A program made the translations under genes and the position numbers. This document shows, piece after piece, positions 1 through 8,901 of a stretch of DNA of 64,000 bases. Numbering within the stretch: position 1 is the first letter of the stretch; each line of letters begins with the position of its first letter. Source of the DNA: Massilia sp. KIM (lineage in GTDB: Bacteria; Pseudomonadota; Gammaproteobacteria; Burkholderiales; Burkholderiaceae_D); NCBI RefSeq assembly GCF_002007115.1, contig NZ_MVAD01000003.1, positions 464,992 to 528,991 on the forward strand, in the 5' to 3' direction. Below the pieces are notes generated by a model. That model had not been told where the DNA came from, did not search any database, and saw nothing but the letters and a program-made list of their open reading frames with translations.

Positions 1-1379
1 TCGATCGAGAAATAGGTGGTGCCGCAGTTCGGCACCGGCGTGAAGCCGTAGGGCTTGCCGCAGGTCTGGCCGCCGATCTGGATCACCTCCACGTCGGCGC
101 CGCGCAGGCCGTTGATCACGGCTTCGCTGGCCGAGCAGGTGCCGGCGGTGGTGAGGACGGTCACGCGGCGCAGGTTCAGGGTGGGCAGAGGGCTGCCGGG
201 GCGGGCCGGGTCGGGCGACTCGAAGCCGTAGGCCGTATCGCGGAACATGATCGGCGCCTGGGGCGGCGTCTTGTCGTTGTACTGCGGACGCTCGAACACC
301 TTGCCGGCGGTGGCCGCCGGGCCGGCGATCATGTAGGCCAGCTCGCTGGCGACGTAGAGCAGGCCGCCGCCGTTGTAGCGCATGTCCAGCACCAGGTCGG
401 CCACGCCCTCGGCCTTGAGGCGGGTGAAGGCGTCGATCAGCTGCTTCTCGGAGACGCCGTTATGGGTCTCGAAGCTCAGGTAGCCGACCTTGCCGCTGGC
501 GGTCTCGATCACCTTCACGTTCTTCACCGGCGCCACGCGCACCTCGGCGCCCGTCATGCTGACCTCGAAAGTAGCGCCGGCGCGCTCGAAGACGAAGCTG
601 TGCGCCGTGCCCGCCGTCGCCGGGAACAGGCCGGCGTTGATGCGGTCGACCAGGGCAGGGTCGCCCGCATTGACGAAATCGATGCCGTCGACCTTGAGCA
701 GGCGGTCGTTGCGGCGCAGGCCGGCCGCCGCCGCCGGCGAGCCGGGCTCGACCGCCGTAATCACCCACACGCGCGGGATGTTGGGTTCGCGGTTGCGGGT
801 AAAGGTGATGCCGTAGCCGAGGTCGATGCCCTGGGTCTGCATGGCTTCCCATTCCGCGGTCGGATAAGTGAAGTGGTACTTGTCCTTGGGCTGGCCGGAG
901 GCCGTCAGCGCCGGGGTCTTGAGCACCGCGAAATAATCGAGCGGGTTGCTGAAGTCCGCCATCTTGTAGGTGTTCGGGACTTCGTTGTACCAGAGGTAGT
1001 ACTCGTTGGTCCAGGCGCGCAGGAACTTGAGCTCGTCCAGCAGGCTGCCCTGGCGGTCCGGATACGGCCGGCCGCTGGCGTCCACGCCGCTGCGTGGGGC
1101 GGCGCACTGGTTCCAGTAGCTGTCGTAGGCCTTGCCCAGCAGGTTGGGGTTGAGGTCTTCCGGCGTCGGCTGGCCGGCGCCCGGGGTCTGCGCCGGGGGC
1201 GTGGCCGCGGGCGGCTGCTGGGCCACCGGCGGCCGGCTGGTGCCGGAGGTGGCGCCGGGCGAGCCGCCGCCACCGCCGCAGGCGGCCAGCAGCAGCATCG
1301 CTGCAAGCGAGCTGGACAACAATCGAAGGGACGGTCGGAGGAAAACGGCCGGGCGCGGCCGGGAGAAATGCGGGCTCAT
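1..1379 (-). CDS. Secreted S41-family peptidase, lipoprotein (partial, runs off left edge)
   Basis: The frame is open from ATG at 1379 to the window edge (459 codons visible), so the C-terminus is missing. The N-terminus is a lipoprotein signal: a hydrophobic stretch ending in LLLAAC, with the lipobox Cys at residue 34, followed by a Gly run and a Pro/Ala/Gln linker. A PDZ-like segment (VEPGSPAAAAGLRRNDRLL) precedes the S41 catalytic domain. The nucleophile region reads TAGTCSASEAV and is followed about 20 residues later by a GGQTCGKP segment carrying the likely general-base Lys, as in C-terminal processing peptidases. An envelope-anchored serine protease is the best call; the substrate is unknown. 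It is a different subtype from the CtpA-like gene at 57169-58650. The class is well supported; the specific role is not. Confidence 0.85.
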   Translation of the reverse strand, partial: MSPHFSRPRPAVFLRPSLRLLSSSLAAMLLLAACGGGGGSPGATSGTSRPPVAQQPPAATPPAQTPGAGQPTPEDLNPNLLGKAYDSYWNQCAAPRSGVDASGRPYPDRQGSLLDELKFLRAWTNEYYLWYNEVPNTYKMADFSNPLDYFAVLKTPALTASGQPKDKYHFTYPTAEWEAMQTQGIDLGYGITFTRNREPNIPRVWVITAVEPGSPAAAAGLRRNDRLLKVDGIDFVNAGDPALVDRINAGLFPATAGTAHSFVFERAGATFEVSMTGAEVRVAPVKNVKVIETASGKVGYLSFETHNGVSEKQLIDAFTRLKAEGVADLVLDMRYNGGGLLYVASELAYMIAGPAATAGKVFERPQYNDKTPPQAPIMFRDTAYGFESPDPARPGSPLPTLNLRRVTVLTTAGTCSASEAVINGLRGADVEVIQIGGQTCGKPYGFTPVPNCGTTYFSI

Positions 1380-1484
1380 GCGCCCGATTATAGATGCGCA
1401 TGTGTCCCGCAAGATCAACGAAGTGTAACAGTTGAGGACGCCGAACAACGGATGATAACGGGTCGATAACACGACACCCGCACC

Positions 1485-1519
1485 GGGATGCACGACCGGC
1501 AACACCGGCCATGCATCCC
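1485..1519. terminator. Stem-loop between the S41 peptidase and the ferredoxin oxidoreductase
   Basis: An 8-bp perfect outer stem (GGGATGCA / TGCATCCC) encloses an inner CCGG/CCGG stem. It lies directly after the stop of the minus-strand oxidoreductase at 1525. There is no T-run on either side, so it may be a Rho-dependent or processing structure rather than a classical intrinsic terminator. Confidence 0.35.
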
Positions 1520-1524
1520 TTCGC

Positions 1525-4500
1525 TCAGGCCGCGCGCGAGGCGGCCCCGGCCGGCGCGTGGAAGGCCGCCAGCAGCGCCGCTTCCTTCTCCTTGGCCGCC
1601 TTCAGGTGGCGTTCCTTCACGTGGCCGTAGCCGCGGATGTCTTCCGGGATGGAAGCGATCGCCACCGCCTGGGCCAGGTTGTCCGCCGTCAGCTTGGGCA
1701 GCAGGGCCGCGACGGTGTCGCGGTACTGGTGGACCAGGGCGCGCTCGGTGCGGCGCTCGGCGGTGTAGCCGAAGGGGTCGAAGGGGGTGCCGCGCAGGCC
1801 CTTCAGCTTGGCCAGCACGCCGAAGGCCTTCATCATCCAGGGGCCGTACTCGCGCTTGATGGCGCGGCCTTCCTTGTCGTGTTTGGCCAGCAGCGGCGGC
1901 GCCAGGTGGAACTTGAGGGTAACGTCGCCCTCGAACATGCCGGCGATCTTGGCGCGGAAGGCCGGATCGGTGTGCAGGCGCGCGACCTCGTACTCGTCCT
2001 TGTAGGCCATCAGCTTGTAGTAGTAGCGCGCCACCGCCTCGGTGAGGCGGGTGCCGGCGCCCAGCTTCGCTTCCGCGGCCCGCACCTGCTCCACGAAGGC
2101 CTGGTAGCCGGCGGCGTAGCGTGCGTCCTGGTAGGCGGTGAGCAGCTCGACGCGGCGCTTGAGCAGCTCGTCCAGGGTCTGGGTGCGCTTGAACTCGATC
2201 ACCTGGGCCGGCGCGGCCAGCTTCTGGACCGCCGCCAGGTCGTGGGCGGCGCTGCGGCCCCAGTGGAAGGCGGCCTTGTTGAAGGCCACCGACACACCGT
2301 TGAGTTCGATCGCCTTGAGCAGGGCTTCCTCGCCCAGCGGCACGCGGCCCTTCTGGAAGGCATAGCCCAGCATGAACATATTGGTGGCGATGGCGTCGCC
2401 CAGCAGCGCGGTGGCGATGCGGCCGGCGTCGACGAAGTCGACGTTGCCAGCGCCGCAGGCCTGCAGGATGGCGCCGCGCGTGCCTTCGCCCGGGAACTGC
2501 CAGTCCGGGTTCTTGACGAAGGCGGCGGTGGTGGCGCCGGTGGCGTTGACGGCGGCCCAGGTGCGGCCCTCGCCCATGCGGCTCAGGGCGTCGCGGCTGG
2601 CGCTGACGATCTGGTCGCAGCCGATCACGAGGTCGGCGCTGCCGGTGCCGACCCGGGTCGAGTAGAGCTGGTCCTGGCGCGGGGCGATGCGCACGTGGGA
2701 CATCACCGGGCCGCCCTTCTGGGCCAGGCCGCTCTGGTCGAGCACGATCGCGCCCTTGTTCTCGACGTGGGCGGCCATGGCCAGGATCTGGCCGATGGTC
2801 ACCACGCCGGTGCCGCCGACGCCGGCGATCAGGATGCCGAAGGGCGCGTCGATGGCGGGAACGGTGGGCGCGGGCAGCGCGGGCGGCGCGGCCTCGCCGG
2901 CGGCGGCCTTCTTCGGCTTCTTGAGGGCGCCGCCTTCGACGGTCACGAAGCTGGGGCAGAAGCCGGACACGCAGGAAAAGTCTTTATTGCACGAGGACTG
3001 GTTGATCTGGCGCTTGCGGCCCAGTTCGGTTTCCAGGGGTTCGACCGACAGGCAGTTTGACTGCACCGAGCAGTCGCCGCAGCCTTCGCACACCGCTTCG
3101 TTGATGACGGCGCGCTTGGCCGGGTCGGGATACTCGCCCTTCTTGCGGCGGCGCCGCTTCTCGGACGCGCAGGTCTGGTCGTAGATCACGGCCGACACGC
3201 CCGGCATCTCGCGCAGCTCTTTCTGCACGTCCATCAGCTCGGCGCGGTGGCGCACGGTGACGCCTTCGGCCCAGGCATAGTCGTCCGGGTACTTGCCCGG
3301 GTCGTCGGTGACCACGATGATGGGTTTCACGCCCTCGGCCGCGATCTGGCGCGTGATCATGCCCGGGTCGAGCGGACCGTCCACGTTCTGGCCGCCGGTC
3401 ATGGCGACCGCGTCGTTGTACAGGATCTTGTAGGTGATGTTCACCTTGGCCGCCACGGCCGCGCGGATCGCCAGGATGCCGGAGTGGAAATAGGTGCCGT
3501 CGCCCAGGTTGACGAACACGTGCTTTTCGTCGGTGAAGGGCGACTGGCCGATCCAGGTCGTGCCTTCGGCGCCCATGTGGGTGAAGGTCGAGGTCTCGCG
3601 GTCCATCCACAGCACCATGTAGTGGCAGCCGATGCCGGCCATGGCGCGCGAGCCTTCCGGCACCTTGGTCGAGCTGTTGTGCGGGCAGCCCGAGCAGAAG
3701 AAGGGAATGCGGTCGGTCTGGGGGTTGGGCTTGGCCGGGATGTTCTTGAGCACCAGTTCCTTCGCCTCGAGGTAGGCGATGCGTTCCTTCACGCGCTGCT
3801 CGACCGGGTGGCCGGCGCAGTAGTGCGAGATGCGCGAGGCGATGGCGCGCGCGATCTGGGCCGGGCTCAGCTCGTAGGTGGCGGGCAGCAGCCAGTCGCC
3901 GTGGCCCATGCGGTCCTTGTTGCTCCACTCGCCGGTGTCGTCGAACTTGCCGACCACGCGCGGGCGCTCGCCATCCGGCAGGTTGTACAGGGCTTCCTTG
4001 AGCGCGTACTCCATCACCTGGCGCTTCTCTTCCACCACCAGGATCTCGTCCAGGCCGCGCGCGAACTCGTGCACGCCTTCCGATTCGAGCGGCCAGGTCA
4101 TGCCGACCTTGTACAGGCGCAGGCCGATGTCGCGCGCCGCCTGTTCGTCGATGCCGAGATCGGCCAGGGCCTGGCGGGTGTCCAGGTAGCTCTTGCCGGC
4201 GGTGATGATGCCGATCTTGGGACGCGGGCTGTCCCAGATGATGCGGTTGAGCTTGTTGGCGCGGGCATAGGCCAGGGCCGCATACCACTTGAAGTTATTC
4301 ATCCGCACTTCCTGGTCCAGCACGGCGTCCGGCCAGCGAATGTTCAGGCCGCCCGGGGGCAGTTCGAAGTCGGTCGGCATGGCGATCTGCACCCGGTCCG
4401 GGTCGAGGTCGACCACGGCGCCCGACTCGATGATGTCGGTCACGCACTTCATCGACACCCACAGGCCGGTGTAGCGGCTCATGGCCCAGGCGTGCAGGCC

Positions 4501-5079
4501 GTAGTCCAGGTATTCCTGCACCGAGGACGGGTACAGCACCGGGATGCCGCAGTGGGTCAGGATGTGGTCCGACTGGTGGGCGGTGGAGGAAGACTTGGCG
4601 GCATGGTCGTCGCCGGCCAGCACCAGCACCCCGCCGTGCGGGGCCGAACCGGCGTTGTTGCCGTGCTTGAAGACGTCGCCGCAGCGGTCCACGCCCGGGC
4701 CCTTGCCGTACCACATGGCGAACACGCCGTCGTACTTGGCGCCGGGGTAGAGATTGGTCTGCTGGGTGCCCCAGACGGCGGTGGCCGCCAGGTCTTCGTT
4801 CATGCCCGGATGGAACTTGACGTGGTGGGCCTCGAGGTGCTTGCGCGCCTTCATCGCGGTCTGGTCGACGGCCGTGACCGGGGAGCCGCGGTAGCCGGTG
4901 ATGTAGCCGGCGGTGTTCAGGCCGGCCTTCAGGTCGCGTTCGCGCTGCAGCATCGGCAGGCGCACCAGCGCCTGGGTGCCGGTCATGAAGGCGCGGCCGC
5001 GCTCGAGCGTCCATTTGTCGTCGAGGCTGATGTCGTGCTGCGGCAGCGCCAGGCTGGCGCGCTCCAGGGGTGCGTTCAT
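1525..5079 (-). CDS. Indolepyruvate ferredoxin oxidoreductase (fused alpha/beta/gamma)
   Basis: This 1184-residue fusion should oxidatively decarboxylate aryl- or branched 2-oxoacids such as indolepyruvate to acyl-CoA using TPP and Fe-S clusters. The N-terminal part carries GYRGSPVTAVDQ near residue 60. A CxxCPH motif (FCSGCPHNSS) and the TPP-binding GDGTYFHSG ... NDAVAMTGG follow around 460-550. A cysteine cluster (CEGCGDCSVQSNC, then CNKDFSCVSGFCP) lies at about 660-705. A Rossmann-like gamma domain (GVGGTGVVTIGQ) begins near 745. I chose ATG 5079 because GGAGAC lies 7 nt upstream and the homologous sequence begins there; the longer open frame upstream looks non-coding. The divergent Lrp/AsnC gene is the probable regulator. 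A candidate -10 (TATACT, complement of 5228-5233) would give a leader of about 140 nt. Confidence 0.93.
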   Translation of the reverse strand: MNAPLERASLALPQHDISLDDKWTLERGRAFMTGTQALVRLPMLQRERDLKAGLNTAGYITGYRGSPVTAVDQTAMKARKHLEAHHVKFHPGMNEDLAATAVWGTQQTNLYPGAKYDGVFAMWYGKGPGVDRCGDVFKHGNNAGSAPHGGVLVLAGDDHAAKSSSTAHQSDHILTHCGIPVLYPSSVQEYLDYGLHAWAMSRYTGLWVSMKCVTDIIESGAVVDLDPDRVQIAMPTDFELPPGGLNIRWPDAVLDQEVRMNNFKWYAALAYARANKLNRIIWDSPRPKIGIITAGKSYLDTRQALADLGIDEQAARDIGLRLYKVGMTWPLESEGVHEFARGLDEILVVEEKRQVMEYALKEALYNLPDGERPRVVGKFDDTGEWSNKDRMGHGDWLLPATYELSPAQIARAIASRISHYCAGHPVEQRVKERIAYLEAKELVLKNIPAKPNPQTDRIPFFCSGCPHNSSTKVPEGSRAMAGIGCHYMVLWMDRETSTFTHMGAEGTTWIGQSPFTDEKHVFVNLGDGTYFHSGILAIRAAVAAKVNITYKILYNDAVAMTGGQNVDGPLDPGMITRQIAAEGVKPIIVVTDDPGKYPDDYAWAEGVTVRHRAELMDVQKELREMPGVSAVIYDQTCASEKRRRRKKGEYPDPAKRAVINEAVCEGCGDCSVQSNCLSVEPLETELGRKRQINQSSCNKDFSCVSGFCPSFVTVEGGALKKPKKAAAGEAAPPALPAPTVPAIDAPFGILIAGVGGTGVVTIGQILAMAAHVENKGAIVLDQSGLAQKGGPVMSHVRIAPRQDQLYSTRVGTGSADLVIGCDQIVSASRDALSRMGEGRTWAAVNATGATTAAFVKNPDWQFPGEGTRGAILQACGAGNVDFVDAGRIATALLGDAIATNMFMLGYAFQKGRVPLGEEALLKAIELNGVSVAFNKAAFHWGRSAAHDLAAVQKLAAPAQVIEFKRTQTLDELLKRRVELLTAYQDARYAAGYQAFVEQVRAAEAKLGAGTRLTEAVARYYYKLMAYKDEYEVARLHTDPAFRAKIAGMFEGDVTLKFHLAPPLLAKHDKEGRAIKREYGPWMMKAFGVLAKLKGLRGTPFDPFGYTAERRTERALVHQYRDTVAALLPKLTADNLAQAVAIASIPEDIRGYGHVKERHLKAAKEKEAALLAAFHAPAGAASRAA

Positions 5080-5282
5080 TCGGTGTCTCCGTTTCGCATC
5101 AAGGCGGCCGGCGGCGGGTGCCGCGGCGCGTGGCGAACTGGCCCCCCGTGGCGCCGGCGCGACGACTCTTGACGGTCTCTGGTGCGCGCTTGGCAGGCTG
5201 GGCCAGCCTTCCTCCAATATGGCGACCAGTATAGTCCCGGCCCTCCGGCATTAAATTCCAATCAATTCCCCCGCTTGCCTGA

Positions 5283-5301
5283 ATTGCGCAATAAAATTGC
5301 G
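5283..5301. promoter_or_regulatory. Candidate Lrp-type operator between iorAB-like gene and lrp/asnC gene
   Basis: The perfect palindrome ATTGCGCAAT (5283-5292) is followed by a second ATTGCG half-site at 5296, a 13-bp repeat register. It sits about 27 bp before the regulator's start, in the shared divergent promoter region. Lrp/AsnC regulators commonly bind such sites near their own gene; the assignment to this regulator is inference. Confidence 0.4.
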
Positions 5302-5327
5302 GTACGCACGCATCGAACGAGGTAAGT

Positions 5328-5837
5328 ATGTCAAAGATTGAATTGGATAAAACCGACCGCAAGATCCTCGAGATCCTGCAGACCGACGGGCGCCTGTCGA
5401 ACCAGGACGTGGCCGAGCGCGTCAACCTGTCCCCGTCGCCCTGCCTGCGCCGCATCAAGCGTCTGGAGGAAGCGGGCGTGATCCGCCAGTACGTGGCCCT
5501 GCTGGACCCGGACAAGATCGGCCTCGGCCTGCTGGCCTACGTCAACGTGCGTCTGGAAAAGCACAGCGAAGTGGCGAGCGCCTCGCGCGCCCCCGGCCTG
5601 CCGGCGACCTCGCCGCGCAACGACTTCGCGGTCTCGGTCGGCAGCTGGCCGGAAGTGGTGGCCTGCTATGCGATGACGGGCGAGATGGACTTCCTGCTGC
5701 GCGTGCACGTGCAGGACATGGATCACTTCTCGCGCTTCATGATGGGCACCCTGCTCAAGCACCCGGCGGTGCTGGACGTGAAGTCGAGCTTCGCACTGCA
5801 GCGAATCAAGGAAACCACGGCCATGCCGCTGGTGTAA
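5328..5837 (+). CDS. Lrp/AsnC family transcriptional regulator
   Basis: This is a 169-residue regulator with an N-terminal winged helix-turn-helix (LDKTDRKILEILQTDGR ... VAERVNLSPSPCLRRIKRLEEAG, residues about 3-50) and a C-terminal RAM/ligand-binding domain (YAMTGEMDFLLRVHV ... VLDVKSSFALQRIKETT). GAGG lies upstream of the ATG. The protein is about 15 residues longer than a typical Lrp protein. The extra residues sit between the DNA-binding and effector domains (around SASRAPGLPATSP, residues about 84-97), where relatives usually run straight on. It is divergent from the indolepyruvate oxidoreductase and is therefore its likely amino-acid-responsive regulator. Confidence 0.92.
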   Translation: MSKIELDKTDRKILEILQTDGRLSNQDVAERVNLSPSPCLRRIKRLEEAGVIRQYVALLDPDKIGLGLLAYVNVRLEKHSEVASASRAPGLPATSPRNDFAVSVGSWPEVVACYAMTGEMDFLLRVHVQDMDHFSRFMMGTLLKHPAVLDVKSSFALQRIKETTAMPLV

Positions 5838-6042
5838 GCCGGCGCCGTCGAAAATTCGGCGTCCGGCCTTCCCGGGGGCATACCCTGGCCCGGCCCGGGC
5901 GCCAATGCGCCGAGGGGCGCCAGGGATTGCTGGAAGAGATTTCTTATTCTTTCCCGGCATAAGCTGGCATGAATTCATTCGTTTTTCGCGAATGGCAGAG
6001 TGATTAAGCTTGCGCTTTTGTTCATCCAACAAGCGCTTTCTC

Positions 6043-8736
6043 ATGCCTCTGCTTCCCTTCCGCTTCAATGTCGTCCGGGCCTGCCTGCCGGCCCTGCTTC
6101 TCCTTCCCGCTGCCCAGGCGGCGGCGCAAACCCAGGATGCCGGCCAGACCGCGACCGTGACCGTCACCGGTTCGCGCATCCCGCGCGCCGGCCTCGAAGG
6201 CCCCTCGCCGGTAACCGTGATCAGCTCCCAGGACATCACCCGCCTCGGCTACAAGAACGTCTTCGACGCCCTCAACAACCTGACCCAGAACAGCGGCTTC
6301 GTGCAGGGCGCGGACTTCGGCAACACCTTCACCCCGTCGGCCAACGCGATCAGCCTGCGCGGCCTCGGCCCCAACCACACCCTGGTGCTGCTCAACGGCC
6401 GCCGCCTTGCCGACTTCCCGATCGCCTACGAAGGCACGGTGAACTTCACCAACCTGGCCAACATCCCGGCCGCCGTCATCGAGCGCATCGAGGTGCTCAA
6501 CGGCGGCGCCTCGGCCATCTATGGCTCGGATGCCATCGCCGGCGTGGTCAACGTGGTGCTCAAGAAAAAGGCCGACGGCTTGGAACTGAACCTGAAGGCC
6601 GGCGGCACCTCGCGTGGCGGCGGCAATGACCGCCGCCTGCAGCTGTCCGGCGGCGGCGGCGCCGGCCAGCTGGACGGCGTGTTCGCCCTCGAATTCTCGG
6701 AGCGCGACCCGCTGTGGAGCCTGGACCGCGACTTCATGGCGCGCCGCCTGTCGGGCACCCCGACCAACGTGCTGTCGCGGCGCGACGTGCGCAGCAATAC
6801 CTACATCGACCTGGGCGACGCCTGCCGCGGCCTGGGCGACCTGTTCGGCGGCACCACCGCGCCCTACACGGCCGGACGGCGCGGCAGCTACTGCGTGTCG
6901 ACGGCGGCCTCGCCCACCCACTGGACGGTCCAGACCGGCAACCGCAGCGCCAACGGCTACGGCAGCCTGAACTACGCGCTGGAGAACGGCCACAGCCTGT
7001 TCGCCGACCTGCTGGTCTCGCGCAACGAAAGCTGGAACAACACGCGCGGCCCGAACTGGACCTCGAACTCCACCGGCGCCAGCTATTTCCGCAACGCGAG
7101 CACCAACGCCTACGAGGCCTGGACCAAGTTCATCGCCCCCGAGGAGTACGGCGGCGCGGGCCGCTACAACCGGCGCTGGGACGACGACGCGGCGGCGATC
7201 ACGATCGGCGCGCGCGGCCGCATCCCCGGCAGCGCATGGGATTACGAGGCGGCCTACAACGCCTCGGTCTACCGCAGCCGCAACCACGTGCCGCGCGCCC
7301 GCGCCAACATCGACGGCTTCTTCCTCGGGCCGAAGCTGGGCACGGACGCGGCCGGCATCCCGATCTACGCGCCCGACGCCGCGCGCCTGACCCGGCGCCT
7401 GACCCAGGCCGAGTTCGACGGCATCACCGACTTCTCGCACAGCCGCGACGAATCCTGGACCAATACCCTGAGCCTGTCCGCCAACGGCGAACTGCTGCGC
7501 CTGCCCGCCGGCCCGCTCAAGCTGGCGCTGGTGGCCGAAGCCGGCCGCCAGGGCTATACCAACGAAGCCGACCCGCGCATCAATGCCGGCTACTTCAACA
7601 TCGCCACCCCGACCGTGGACGCGGGCGGCACCCGCGGCCGCGCCGCGCTCGGCGCCGAGGCCAGCATCCCGCTGCTGGCGAAGCTCACCGCCACCCTGGC
7701 CGGCCGCTACGACCGCTACGAGTTCGCCGGCCGCCACGACGGCCGCTTCACCTACAACGGCGGCCTGGAGTGGCGTCCCAGCCGCGAGCTGCTGCTGCGC
7801 GCCACCCACGCCACCAGCTTCCGCGCGCCGGACATGAACTACATCTACAAGGCGCGCGGCACCGGCTACTATTCCTCGACCACCGACTACTACCGCTGCG
7901 CCCAGTCCGGCCAGCCGATCGAGCGCTGCGAGTACGCCAACGTCTCGCCAGGCGCGGACTACGTGCAGATCGGCAGCCCCGACCTGCGCTCGGAACAGGG
8001 CAAGTCCTCCGGCATCGGCCTGGTCTGGTCGCCGAGCAGCAGCTTCGACACCTCGCTCGACTACTGGCGCTTCAAGATCGACAACCTGGTGACCAACCTG
8101 TCGGCCGACAAGCTGCTGCGCGACGAGGCGCGCTGCCGCCTGGGCCAGGACGACATCGCTTCGCCCTCCTGCGTGGACACCCTGGCGCGGGTGCAGCGCT
8201 TCCCGCTCAACGCCCTGAACCGCCCGGGCGAGATCCGCGAGATCCGGGTCAACCCGATCAATGCGGCCGAGCAGGAAACCAGCGGCATCGACGCCACCCT
8301 GCGCTACGCCCTGCGTGGCACGCGCTGGGGCGACTTCAACTTGCGAGCCAATTACTCGAAGACCCTGACCCAGCGCTACCAGCAATTCGCCGGCGATCCG
8401 GTCGAAGATCGCCTGCATGCCCTGGACAGCAGCGACTGGCCGGACAAGCTGGGCGCCAGCCTGGCCTGGACCGCCGGCCGCTGGACCAACACCCTGTCGG
8501 CCACCCGCTACGGCAAGATCCCGAATGCCGCGCAGGAGGACTGGCTGACGCCGACCACCCTGGTGAACTGGTCGACCGTGCTGCGCTATGACGAGCGGCT
8601 GACCGTGTCCTTGATCGTCAACAACCTGTTCAACAAGGTGAAGATGGACGCGAGCGGCGGCTGGCCTTACTACCCGGTGGGTAACTACAGCCCGGTGGGA
8701 CGGATCGGCTGGGTGGAAGCGAACTACCGCTTCTGA
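6043..8736 (+). CDS. TonB-dependent outer-membrane receptor
   Basis: This 897-residue outer-membrane receptor has an N-terminal signal peptide (ALLLLPAAQAAAQ), a plug domain (SPVTVISSQDI ... LRGLGPNHTLVLLNGRR ... IERIEVLNGGASAIYGSDAIAGVVNVV, residues about 50-170) and a long beta-barrel ending in the terminal aromatic NYRF needed for outer-membrane assembly. I took ATG 6043 as the start because it gives a compact signal peptide; an in-frame TTG at 6010 would add 11 residues. It probably imports a scarce ligand using energy from TonB-ExbBD. The ligand cannot be read from sequence: no dedicated siderophore or B12 gene is adjacent, but a second receptor and an exported PHP hydrolase follow. Confidence 0.92.
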   Translation: MPLLPFRFNVVRACLPALLLLPAAQAAAQTQDAGQTATVTVTGSRIPRAGLEGPSPVTVISSQDITRLGYKNVFDALNNLTQNSGFVQGADFGNTFTPSANAISLRGLGPNHTLVLLNGRRLADFPIAYEGTVNFTNLANIPAAVIERIEVLNGGASAIYGSDAIAGVVNVVLKKKADGLELNLKAGGTSRGGGNDRRLQLSGGGGAGQLDGVFALEFSERDPLWSLDRDFMARRLSGTPTNVLSRRDVRSNTYIDLGDACRGLGDLFGGTTAPYTAGRRGSYCVSTAASPTHWTVQTGNRSANGYGSLNYALENGHSLFADLLVSRNESWNNTRGPNWTSNSTGASYFRNASTNAYEAWTKFIAPEEYGGAGRYNRRWDDDAAAITIGARGRIPGSAWDYEAAYNASVYRSRNHVPRARANIDGFFLGPKLGTDAAGIPIYAPDAARLTRRLTQAEFDGITDFSHSRDESWTNTLSLSANGELLRLPAGPLKLALVAEAGRQGYTNEADPRINAGYFNIATPTVDAGGTRGRAALGAEASIPLLAKLTATLAGRYDRYEFAGRHDGRFTYNGGLEWRPSRELLLRATHATSFRAPDMNYIYKARGTGYYSSTTDYYRCAQSGQPIERCEYANVSPGADYVQIGSPDLRSEQGKSSGIGLVWSPSSSFDTSLDYWRFKIDNLVTNLSADKLLRDEARCRLGQDDIASPSCVDTLARVQRFPLNALNRPGEIREIRVNPINAAEQETSGIDATLRYALRGTRWGDFNLRANYSKTLTQRYQQFAGDPVEDRLHALDSSDWPDKLGASLAWTAGRWTNTLSATRYGKIPNAAQEDWLTPTTLVNWSTVLRYDERLTVSLIVNNLFNKVKMDASGGWPYYPVGNYSPVGRIGWVEANYRF

Positions 8737-8901
8737 GCGGCGGGGGGAGTGCCCGCTCCCCTATCACTTAAGTGCAGGCTATTGCCTCAAGCTATGGCCT
8801 GCCCCGATTTACGCATGGGTTTTGTCATCCTGCTTACATAGTCGATCGCTACTGTCTCCCGGTTGCCGGCGCGTCGCCCGGTCCAGCCAACAGAGGAAAC
8901 A

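Noticed and set aside
5976..5994. Hairpin CATTCG/CGAATG ahead of the first TonB receptor
   Set aside because: The 6-bp stem is short and could be chance; no function is supported.
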